Below are positions 1 through 4,649 of a stretch of DNA of 10,345 nucleotides, piece by piece. Source of the DNA: Cloacibacterium sp964530915. Its GTDB lineage: Bacteria > Bacteroidota > Bacteroidia > Flavobacteriales > Weeksellaceae. The stretch lies in contig CAZHCK010000084.1 of NCBI GenBank assembly GCA_964530915.1, positions 1 through 10,345 on the forward strand, written 5' to 3'. How positions within the stretch are numbered: the stretch's first letter is position 1; each line of letters opens with the position of its first letter. Both the position numbers and the translations under genes were made by a program. The notes under the pieces are model-generated. The model had not been told where the DNA came from. It saw only the letters and a program-made list of their open reading frames with translations, and made no database searches.

Positions 1-644
1 AACTTTTCGCCCAATTTTCTATGCTGTACCAAACGTACAATGTAGATGTAGAAAAAGTAGATAAAATCATTATTGGCTCTGTAGTACCTCAGCTTACACA
101 CATTATCAGCAGTGCTTTGTATAAAATCCACGGAATAGAAGCAATAGTGGTAGATAGAAAAACGCACTCTCCTATTCATCACAAGTCTAATCAAATGGGA
201 ACTGATATTTTTGCCAATTTAGTAGCGGCTCATTTTCTCTATCCCAACAAAAAGAAAATTATTTTAGATTTCGGAACTGCACTTACCGCTAGTTGTGTAG
301 CCGAAGATGGAGAAGTTTTAGGAGTAATCATCGCTCCAGGAATTATCACTTCTCTTAATTCTTTGGTAAAACAAACCGCACAACTTCCTGAAATAGAACT
401 AACTAAACCAAAATCTGTTTTGGGACATGATACGGTTTCTTGTATGACTTCGGGGATGGTTTATGGGTTTTTAGGAATGGTAGAAGGTTTTATTGACCGT
501 ATAAACGAAGAAGTAAACGATGAATGTTTCGTGATTGCAACAGGTGGAGTTTCTCATGTTTATCAACCTTTGACGAATAAAATAGACATCGCCGATAAAT
601 TGCACACTCTAAAAGGTCTTTATTTCCTAGGGAAAGACAAATAA
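1..644 (+). CDS. coaX: Type III pantothenate kinase CoaX (5' end outside the window)
   Basis: Cytoplasmic enzyme for the first step of coenzyme A synthesis, ATP-dependent phosphorylation of pantothenate. The reading frame is open from base 3 to the TAA at 642-644, with no stop before the first ATG at base 21, so the gene very likely begins upstream. The N-terminal nucleotide-binding DxGNT-type motif of this ASKHA-fold family is not visible, and about 40 residues are probably missing compared with the usual 240-260. Visible family motifs, in order, are QMGTDIFANLVAA, ILDFGTALTA, GVIIAPGI followed by SLNSLVKQTAQLP, a S-x-x-SG-x-x-x-G stretch, CFVIATGG, and the C-terminal LHTLKGL. The canonical GxDR arginine is isoleucine here (GTDI), which I believe is normal in flavobacterial homologues. 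It ends 3 bases from the convergent tadA stop, leaving no room for its own terminator. The identification is firm; only the 5' boundary is unknown. Confidence 0.93.
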   Translation, partial: LFAQFSMLYQTYNVDVEKVDKIIIGSVVPQLTHIISSALYKIHGIEAIVVDRKTHSPIHHKSNQMGTDIFANLVAAHFLYPNKKKIILDFGTALTASCVAEDGEVLGVIIAPGIITSLNSLVKQTAQLPEIELTKPKSVLGHDTVSCMTSGMVYGFLGMVEGFIDRINEEVNDECFVIATGGVSHVYQPLTNKIDIADKLHTLKGLYFLGKDK

Positions 645-647
645 AGG

Positions 648-1079
648 TTATCTTTTTTCTTTAAAGAAACTTTTCACGATTTCTGAGCATTCATTTTCTA
701 AAATTCCCGAAACAATTTCTGTTTTAGGATGAAGTTTCACGTTTTGATTGATGAAACCTCGTTTTTCATCTCTCGCACCAATGACTATTTTAGAAATTTG
801 TGACCAAGTTAAAGCTCCTGCACACATTACACAAGGTTCTAGTGTAACATACATCGTACAATCTTTCAAATATTTTCCACCTAAAAAGTTTGCCGCAGAA
901 GTAATTGCCTGCATTTCTGCATGTGCAGTCACGTCATTTAATTGCTCTGTAAGATTATGACCTCTCGCTATAATTCTATCTTTGAAAACAATGACACAAC
1001 CAATAGGAACTTCATCTTTTTCTTTGGCAATTTCGGCTTCTTGCAAAGCCTGTTTCATAAAATATTCTGGTGTAAACAT
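648..1079 (-). CDS. tadA: tRNA-specific adenosine deaminase TadA
   Basis: Zinc-dependent cytoplasmic deaminase that converts the wobble adenosine (A34) of tRNA-Arg(ACG) to inosine. At 143 aa it has the usual family length. The zinc and catalytic signature is complete: the HAE motif at residues 53-55 (TAHAEMQAI) and PCxxC at 82-86 (EPCVMCAGAL), with the conserved asparagine of ARGHN at 42. The residue before TAHAE is valine where many homologues have proline, which is unlikely to matter. The ATG at 1077-1079 shares one base with the TAA of the upstream gene (TAATG), so translation is probably coupled and the gene is the last of a three-gene unit. Its stop lies 3 bases from the convergent coaX stop. 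I see no promoter directly in front of it, so it probably depends on the promoter near 2324. A related guanine or cytosine deaminase is possible but less likely given the TAHAE context. Confidence 0.93.
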   Translation of the reverse strand: MFTPEYFMKQALQEAEIAKEKDEVPIGCVIVFKDRIIARGHNLTEQLNDVTAHAEMQAITSAANFLGGKYLKDCTMYVTLEPCVMCAGALTWSQISKIVIGARDEKRGFINQNVKLHPKTEIVSGILENECSEIVKSFFKEKR

Positions 1080-1681
1080 TACTCTTCTACTACAAATTTT
1101 ACCGGCAAGACAAATTTAGATTTTACATTGGTGCCTCTTTGAAAAGCACTTTCCCAATTTCCAGTGGTCATTAAAAACGCCAGCAAAGCTAAATCGTTAA
1201 ATTCTTTTTCCGCTCCTTCAACTTTTTCTATGTAAAGCGAATGGTCATTTTGAACAATGAAATGGATTTTTGCAGATTTTGAAAAATATTCATCTAATCT
1301 ATCTTGATACCGATTTTTGATAAAATCATGCACTTCTTTATATAGAGCGGGAAAACCTTGAGAATAATTCGCTGCTTTATCAGGAATTTCTTGTTGGGCT
1401 GCTTCTTGACTTGGGCCAATCAATTTTTGAGTTTCTAAATACGTTTGAACCACCGAAAAATAATGGTTAAAACGTTCTCTATTATTTTTTCTTCTGCTGA
1501 GTAGATTTTGGTAATAAATTTCGCTGATTTCAGAATCAGATTTTCCTTTAATTTCTTCCTGATACTTTAGTTTCAGTTGAGTTTCTATGCTGTCATGCTT
1601 TGTTTTTAGAATTTTTAAAGATTCTAATTGTTGAGCATTTATCCCACAGAAAAAAAGAAGAAAGAAAAAGATTTTTAGCAT
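1079..1681 (-). CDS. Secreted protein with degenerate TonB-C-terminal-like domain (200 aa)
   Basis: Exported protein of unknown function. Residues 1-16 form a signal peptide (MLKIFFFLLFFCGINA, then QQ). Residues 18-90 are charged and probably helical. Residues about 108-198 resemble the TonB C-terminal fold: GFPALYKEVHDFI at the start, a central IHFIVQNDHSLYIEKV strand pair, and GNWESAFQRGTNVKSKF with LPVKF at the end, which matches the family pattern 'W-x-P/S-A, G-x-x-V-x-S-x-F-x-L-P-V-x-F'. There is no membrane anchor and no Pro-rich linker, so it is not a full TonB. The upstream 206-aa gene has the same architecture, suggesting a diverged duplicate. It lies 5 bases after that gene and overlaps tadA by 1 base. 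The match is by eye and sequence conservation is weak. The gene itself is sure; its role is not. Confidence 0.8.
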   Translation of the reverse strand: MLKIFFFLLFFCGINAQQLESLKILKTKHDSIETQLKLKYQEEIKGKSDSEISEIYYQNLLSRRKNNRERFNHYFSVVQTYLETQKLIGPSQEAAQQEIPDKAANYSQGFPALYKEVHDFIKNRYQDRLDEYFSKSAKIHFIVQNDHSLYIEKVEGAEKEFNDLALLAFLMTTGNWESAFQRGTNVKSKFVLPVKFVVEE

Positions 1682-1686
1682 AAAAA

Positions 1687-2307
1687 TTATTCGAATTTAA
1701 TACTCAAAGGCATTCTGAAAGCATATTTTACAGCATTTCCTTTTTGAAGAGCAGGTTTAGTAAATTTTTCTGAAATAAGATACATGGCAATTTCTGCTTG
1801 CTTATTAAAACTTATGTTTTCACCTTCTGCTTTGATATCGGTAATTGAACCATTTTCATCTACCACAAAACTCACGGTGGTATTGAGTTCATTTTTACAA
1901 TATTCAATTCCTTTTGAATAAAATAAAGAAGCTACTTTTTCTCTCAAAGCATCTATTCCGTTGGGAAATTCTGGCGCTTCGTCTATTTCTGTATGACAAG
2001 TTTTAACATTAGAAGAATATTGACCTTTTAAATATTCAAGTTCTTCTACATTTTTCACTCTTATTAATGCACCAAGATACGCAGTATTTCTTATACTGTC
2101 TAATTTGAGCATAAATTCTGTAAAATCTTTTTTGACGGTTTCTTTTTCTTGAGCCGTAAAAGCATTATTATACTTTTTGACAAACTCAATTTTCAATAGA
2201 TTTTCTTGACGATCAAAATGTTGCTTGATAAGCCTAAACTCTTCGTTCTGTTGACCAAAGAGCATACTTCCTGCTAAGAGGAATGCTGTTAAAAGAATAG
2301 TTTTCAT
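1687..2307 (-). CDS. Secreted protein with TonB-C-terminal-like domain (206 aa)
   Basis: Predicted periplasmic or surface protein, first gene of the unit leading to tadA. I chose the ATG at 2305-2307 because it gives a clean signal peptide (MKTILLTAFLLAGSMLFGQQ) and sits 16 bases after a TAnnTTTG element. An in-frame ATG at 2344-2346 would add 13 residues that do not look like a signal sequence and would start upstream of that element. Residues 21-100 are charged and helical. Residues about 108-206 look like a TonB C-terminal domain: EAPEFPNGIDALREKV (family: P-x-F-P-G-G), VSFVVDENGSITDIKA, and a final KPALQKGNAVKYAFRMP then LSIKF. Two cysteines (104, 137) are in the exported part. It lacks a transmembrane anchor, so it cannot couple to ExbBD in the classical way. 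It may bind envelope partners, but the function is unknown. Confidence 0.82.
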   Translation of the reverse strand: MKTILLTAFLLAGSMLFGQQNEEFRLIKQHFDRQENLLKIEFVKKYNNAFTAQEKETVKKDFTEFMLKLDSIRNTAYLGALIRVKNVEELEYLKGQYSSNVKTCHTEIDEAPEFPNGIDALREKVASLFYSKGIEYCKNELNTTVSFVVDENGSITDIKAEGENISFNKQAEIAMYLISEKFTKPALQKGNAVKYAFRMPLSIKFE

Positions 2308-2323
2308 CTGTGTTTTGTTGTTA

Positions 2324-2331
2324 CAAAAATA
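2324..2331 (-). promoter_or_regulatory. Candidate -7 promoter element for the secreted-protein/tadA unit
   Basis: On the minus strand these bases read TATTTTTG, a match to the Bacteroidota -7 consensus TAnnTTTG. A TTTC lies 19 bases further upstream, an imperfect -33 element (consensus TTTG or TTG). The element ends 16 bases before the chosen ATG, implying a leader of about 10 bases. Position and match support it, but AT-rich DNA gives such octamers by chance. Confidence 0.45.
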
Positions 2332-2390
2332 ACAAATTAAAAACAAATACGAAATTTTTATGGATTTTTAACTTTTGAGAAAGGTTTTAA

Positions 2391-2420
2391 ACAAAAAAAT
2401 CTCACATTTCTGTGAGATTT
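2391..2420 (-). terminator. Intrinsic terminator of the tRNA-Val array
   Basis: AAATCTCACA and TGTGAGATTT form a perfect 10-bp inverted repeat around a 4-base loop (2397-2420). Read leftward, the stem is followed directly by a run of seven T (complement of 2393-2399). It lies 9 bases beyond the last tRNA 3' end and points the same way as the tRNAs, so it should end the array transcript. Confidence 0.85.
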
Positions 2421-2429
2421 CTATTTCTG

Positions 2430-2449
2430 TGGGTCCTGAGGGATTCGAA
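2430..2449 (-). tRNA. tRNA-Val, 3' fragment next to the gap
   Basis: These 20 bases are identical to the 3' end of the complete tRNA-Val at 2636-2710: T-loop TTCGAAT, T-stem half CCCTC, acceptor strand AGGACCC and discriminator A. CCA is not encoded. The rest of the gene is lost in the N run. The fragment either belongs to the same gene as 2550-2604 (20 + 55 bases make exactly one 75-base tRNA) or is the end of a further copy. Because the anticodon is not visible, Val is inferred from identity to the neighbour. Confidence 0.75.
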
Positions 2450-2549
2450 NNNNNNNNNNNNNNNNNNNNNNNNNNNNNNNNNNNNNNNNNNNNNNNNNNN
2501 NNNNNNNNNNNNNNNNNNNNNNNNNNNNNNNNNNNNNNNNNNNNNNNNN
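2450..2549. other. Run of exactly 100 N (assembly gap or mask) inside the tRNA-Val array
   Basis: One hundred consecutive N are the conventional placeholder for a scaffold gap of unknown length. Both sides are tRNA-Val sequence. Removing the N joins position 55 of one copy to position 56 of the other and gives one perfect tRNA. Alternatively, 100 real bases would fit 20 bases of one tRNA, a 25-base spacer and 55 bases of another. The true length cannot be told from this sequence. Confidence 0.95.
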
Positions 2550-2604
2550 CCCCCGACCCTCTGGGTGTAAACCAGATGCTCTGAACCAACTGAGCTAAGA
2601 ACCC
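2550..2604 (-). tRNA. tRNA-Val(UAC), 5' part, cut by the gap
   Basis: Fifty-five bases identical to the complete copy at 2636-2710: acceptor GGGTTCT, D-arm stem GCTC/GAGC, anticodon arm TCTGG-TTTACAC-CCAGA with anticodon TAC, variable loop, and the first half of the T-stem (GGGGG). The 3' 20 bases run into the N block. It lies 31 bases downstream of the complete copy. That spacer (2605-2635) contains a small AAAAGG/CCTTTT inverted repeat that could help processing. Confidence 0.88.
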
Positions 2605-2635
2605 GAATTTTTTGAAAAGGTTTCGTTCCTTTTTG

Positions 2636-2710
2636 TGGGTCCTGAGGGATTCGAACCCCCGACCCTCTGGGTGTAAACCAGATGCTCTGAACCAACTGAG
2701 CTAAGAACCC
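2636..2710 (-). tRNA. tRNA-Val(UAC), complete
   Basis: Full cloverleaf of 75 bases including discriminator A. The acceptor GGGTTCT/AGGACCC pairs over 7 bp with one T-G pair. The D-stem is GCTC/GAGC. The anticodon stem TCTGG/CCAGA encloses TTTACAC, whose middle bases TAC form the anticodon and read GUA and related valine codons. The T-stem GGGGG/CCCTC has one G-T pair around TTCGAAT. CCA is not encoded, so it must be added after transcription. This is the first gene of the array, about 29 bases downstream of a consensus promoter. Confidence 0.96.
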
Positions 2711-2739
2711 TCTTTCACGATTTCTCGTTTTGAGTGGTG

Positions 2740-2770
2740 CAAATATACAACTTATTACGATTACTACAAA
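2740..2770 (-). promoter_or_regulatory. Promoter of the tRNA-Val array (TTTG-N19-TATATTTG)
   Basis: On the minus strand a TTTG (complement of 2767-2770) is followed after exactly 19 bases by TATATTTG (complement of 2740-2747). Both elements and the spacing fit the Bacteroidota housekeeping consensus (TTTG at -33, TAnnTTTG at -7). The first tRNA begins about 29 bases downstream. The -33 element lies inside the last codons of folC, and the folC stop (2764-2766) is in the spacer. This is the best promoter match I found in the window. Confidence 0.82.
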
Positions 2771-4020
2771 TTTTTTTCTAAAAATTCTCCCACCACAAAG
2801 TTACTTCCGCCCACAAAAATCATTTCTTCTGGTTTACATTTTATTTTAGCCGCCTGAAAACCAGCATCTACTGTTTCGAAAATTTGGAAGTCTATTTTTG
2901 CAGAAAATAGTAAATCTTCATACTCTTTTGGACTTCTTCCTCTGCTAATAGAAGGTTTTACAAAGTAATATTGAGCATTTTTAGGTAAAATTTTCAATAC
3001 CTCATCTATTTTTTTATCATTCACGAAACCAAGGACAATATGTTTGTACTTTTCAATAGCATTCAATTGTGCAAAAACCATTTCTAAACCAGCTTGATTA
3101 TGAGCGGTATCACAAATAATCAATGGATTTTCTGAAAACTGAAACCATCTTCCAATAAATTTGGTATTTTGGTGAACATTTATCAAACCATTTTCAAGAG
3201 CACTTTCAGAAATTTTTATGTTTTGTTTCCTCAACTCATCTACTAAAGCCAGAACCACTCTTATATTTTTCTTTTGATAATTTCCTTTTAAATCAGTTTC
3301 TAAATCAGTAGAAATTTCGGTGGCATCTATAAATTCTGACTTATTTTCGATGGCTTTTTGTTTGATGATATTTTTAACCAAATTTCTTTCGTCGCCAGAA
3401 ATAACGGGAATATTGGGTTTTACAATTCCTGCTTTTTCTGTGGCAATTTCTTCCAGAGTTTCTCCCAAAATATTCTGATGGTCCAAATCTACATTCGTAA
3501 TGGCTGCAACCAATGGTTTTATGATATTGGTAGAATCTAATCTACCGCCCAAACCTACTTCAATAATGGCAAAATCTACTTTTTTTTGATGAAAATATTC
3601 AAATGCCATAATCGTAGTAAATTCAAAAAAAGAAGGAAGAATTTCTTCTGGAATATTTCTCAATTTTTGAATAAAATCAAAGACAAATTCTTTCTCACAA
3701 TTGTTTCCATTAATTTTAATTCTCTCTGTAAAATCAATTAAATGAGGAGAATTATACAAACCAACTTTATATCCTTGTTCTTGCAAAACTGAAGCCAGCA
3801 TATTACTGGTAGAACCTTTTCCATTAGTTCCGCCAATATGAATCATCTTCAGCTTTTCCTGAGGATTTCCAAAAAAATCGCAAAGTTTTATAATATTTTC
3901 TAAGCCCGGTTTATAAGCTTTTTGACCATCAATTTGATAATTAGGCATTTGTACAAAAAGCCAATCTAGTGCTTCTTGGTAAGCGTCTGGAGTAAAAGAA
4001 ATGGGAGTATTTTTTGACAC
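2764..4020 (-). CDS. folC: Bifunctional dihydrofolate synthase/folylpolyglutamate synthase FolC
   Basis: Cytoplasmic Mur-ligase-type enzyme that joins glutamate to dihydropteroate and then extends polyglutamate tails on folates, using ATP. At 418 aa it has normal length. Visible motifs are the P-loop GGTNGKGS (63-70), SPHLIDFTERIKING (91-105), EVGLGGRLDSTN (154-165), TNVDLDHQNILG and EKAGIVKP (175-202), and the C-domain start CDTAHNQAG (303-311, usually DGAHNP), ending in GGSNFVVGEFL. The start is GTG (complement of 4018-4020). An in-frame TGA at 4033-4035 leaves no ATG upstream, and the next internal ATG lies just before the P-loop, too late to be the start. A TATCTTTG element ends only 13 bases before the GTG, so the leader must be very short. 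The gene is divergent from the YjdJ-like gene, and its 3' end overlaps the tRNA-Val promoter. The function is well supported. Confidence 0.95.
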   Translation of the reverse strand: MSKNTPISFTPDAYQEALDWLFVQMPNYQIDGQKAYKPGLENIIKLCDFFGNPQEKLKMIHIGGTNGKGSTSNMLASVLQEQGYKVGLYNSPHLIDFTERIKINGNNCEKEFVFDFIQKLRNIPEEILPSFFEFTTIMAFEYFHQKKVDFAIIEVGLGGRLDSTNIIKPLVAAITNVDLDHQNILGETLEEIATEKAGIVKPNIPVISGDERNLVKNIIKQKAIENKSEFIDATEISTDLETDLKGNYQKKNIRVVLALVDELRKQNIKISESALENGLINVHQNTKFIGRWFQFSENPLIICDTAHNQAGLEMVFAQLNAIEKYKHIVLGFVNDKKIDEVLKILPKNAQYYFVKPSISRGRSPKEYEDLLFSAKIDFQIFETVDAGFQAAKIKCKPEEMIFVGGSNFVVGEFLEKNL

Positions 4021-4033
4021 AAAAATTTTTGTT

Positions 4034-4041
4034 CAAAGATA
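4034..4041 (-). promoter_or_regulatory. Candidate -7 promoter element of folC
   Basis: The minus strand reads TATCTTTG, a perfect TAnnTTTG match, with a TTTC 20 bases upstream as a weak -33 element. It ends 13 bases before the folC GTG and overlaps the in-frame TGA that bounds the gene. The position fits a promoter with a leader of fewer than about 10 bases. Confidence 0.5.
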
Positions 4042-4095
4042 GGGAAACCCCATTTTATTTTGAAATTTTAAAAATAAAAACTCAATATTTTTTGT

Positions 4096-4103
4096 TACAT
4101 TTG
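4096..4103 (+). promoter_or_regulatory. Candidate -7 promoter element of the yjdJ-yjdI-like pair
   Basis: The plus strand reads TACATTTG, a TAnnTTTG match, 23 bases before the ATG at 4127. I see no TTG at the expected 17-23 base distance upstream, so only the -7 part is supported. It faces the folC element at 4034-4041 across about 55 bases, making this a divergent promoter region. Confidence 0.4.
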
Positions 4104-4126
4104 AATAAACCACAAAATATTAAAAA

Positions 4127-4408
4127 ATGGAAATTCAACATGAAGACAACGGCAAAAAGGGTGTTTTTTTCATAGAAGAAAACGGAGAAATCATTGCTGA
4201 AATGACCTACGTTTGGTCTGGTGAAGACAAAATCATCATAGACCACACTGAAGTTTCAGAAAAACTTGGAGGAAAAGGAATCGGGAAACAATTGGTTCAT
4301 AAGGCAGTAAAAATGGCTCGTGAAAAACACATTAAAATCCTTCCGCTTTGTCCGTTTGCCAAAAGAGTTTTTGATAAAACTGAAGAATATAAAGACGTAC
4401 TTTTTTAG
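4127..4408 (+). CDS. Small GNAT-type N-acetyltransferase, YjdJ/NATD1-like
   Basis: A 93-aa minimal acetyltransferase domain of the Gcn5-related superfamily (family Acetyltransf_CG, which includes E. coli YjdJ and eukaryotic NATD1). Visible signatures are AEMTYVWSGEDKIIIDHTEV (24-43), the acetyl-CoA pyrophosphate-binding loop LGGKGIGKQLV (47-57), and the family-specific LPLCPFAKRVF (72-82) with EYKDVLF at the C-terminus. Cys75 in PLCPFAK is characteristic of this family. There is no signal peptide, so it is cytoplasmic. The substrate is unknown. It is followed after 18 bases by a YjdI-like Fe-S protein; yjdI and yjdJ are also neighbours in E. coli, so the pairing is conserved over long distance although the gene order here is acetyltransferase first. 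The family assignment is firm; the biological role is not known. Confidence 0.9.
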   Translation: MEIQHEDNGKKGVFFIEENGEIIAEMTYVWSGEDKIIIDHTEVSEKLGGKGIGKQLVHKAVKMAREKHIKILPLCPFAKRVFDKTEEYKDVLF

Positions 4409-4426
4409 CCCTTAATTTTTTGCAAA

Positions 4427-4642
4427 ATGCCTAATCAAAACATAAAAGAATATTCAAATGGAGAAGTAACGGTTCTTTGGGATGCTTCAAAATGTATTCA
4501 TTCTGCGAACTGTGTAAAAAACCTTCCAGAAGTTTTTAAACCTAAAGAAAAACCTTGGGTACAAATGGAAAATTCTACTTCGGAGAACATTATTTCTACC
4601 GTAAATAAGTGTCCATCTGGAGCATTATCTTTGAAAAAATAA
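4427..4642 (+). CDS. YjdI-like small iron-sulfur protein (divergent 4Fe-4S mono-cluster domain, Fer4_19)
   Basis: A 71-aa cytoplasmic protein of the divergent mono-cluster ferredoxin-like family (Fer4_19, E. coli YjdI). Residues 8-21 form the EYSNGEVTVLWDAS strand region. The cluster-binding part is C23-I-H25-S-A-N-C29, followed by LPEVFKPKEKPWV (33-45) and the C-terminal K-C62-PSGALSL. Only three cysteines are present (23, 29, 62), with His25 in the CxH position, so the cluster ligands may be Cys3 plus His rather than four cysteines; that is inference. It is probably cotranscribed with the GNAT gene 18 bases upstream, and the two may act together. Its stop lies 7 bases from the convergent tonB stop. 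The redox partner and role are unknown. Confidence 0.9.
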   Translation: MPNQNIKEYSNGEVTVLWDASKCIHSANCVKNLPEVFKPKEKPWVQMENSTSENIISTVNKCPSGALSLKK

Positions 4643-4649
4643 GAAATTT

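Noticed and set aside
181..240. Loss of the GxDR arginine in CoaX (GTDI) as a sign of inactivity
   Set aside because: All other motifs are intact, and the same residue appears to be usual in flavobacterial homologues as far as I recall.
656..669. Palindrome TTTCTTTAAAGAAA near the coaX/tadA junction
   Set aside because: AT-rich, lacks a loop and T-tract, and lies in the lysine- and phenylalanine-rich end of tadA. Best read as composition.
748..1142. Two plus-strand open frames (748-960 and 942-1142) opposite tadA
   Set aside because: They lie antisense to tadA, which has complete catalytic motifs. They show no family features and no promoter.
2368..2695. Open frames crossing the N block and the tRNA genes
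   Set aside because: They exist only because N codons contain no stop. The underlying sequence is tRNA.
2391..2710. Repeated identical units spaced by about 31 bases, as a CRISPR-like array
   Set aside because: The repeats fold as tRNA-Val cloverleaves; they are tandem tRNA genes.
3358..3540. Plus-strand open frame opposite folC
   Set aside because: Antisense to well-conserved folC motifs, Cys/Phe/Asn-rich shadow composition, no sign of a real gene.
4053..4079. TTTTATTTT/AAAATAAAA inverted repeat in the folC-yjdJ intergenic region
   Set aside because: Contains no G or C in the stem and is expected by chance in such AT-rich DNA.
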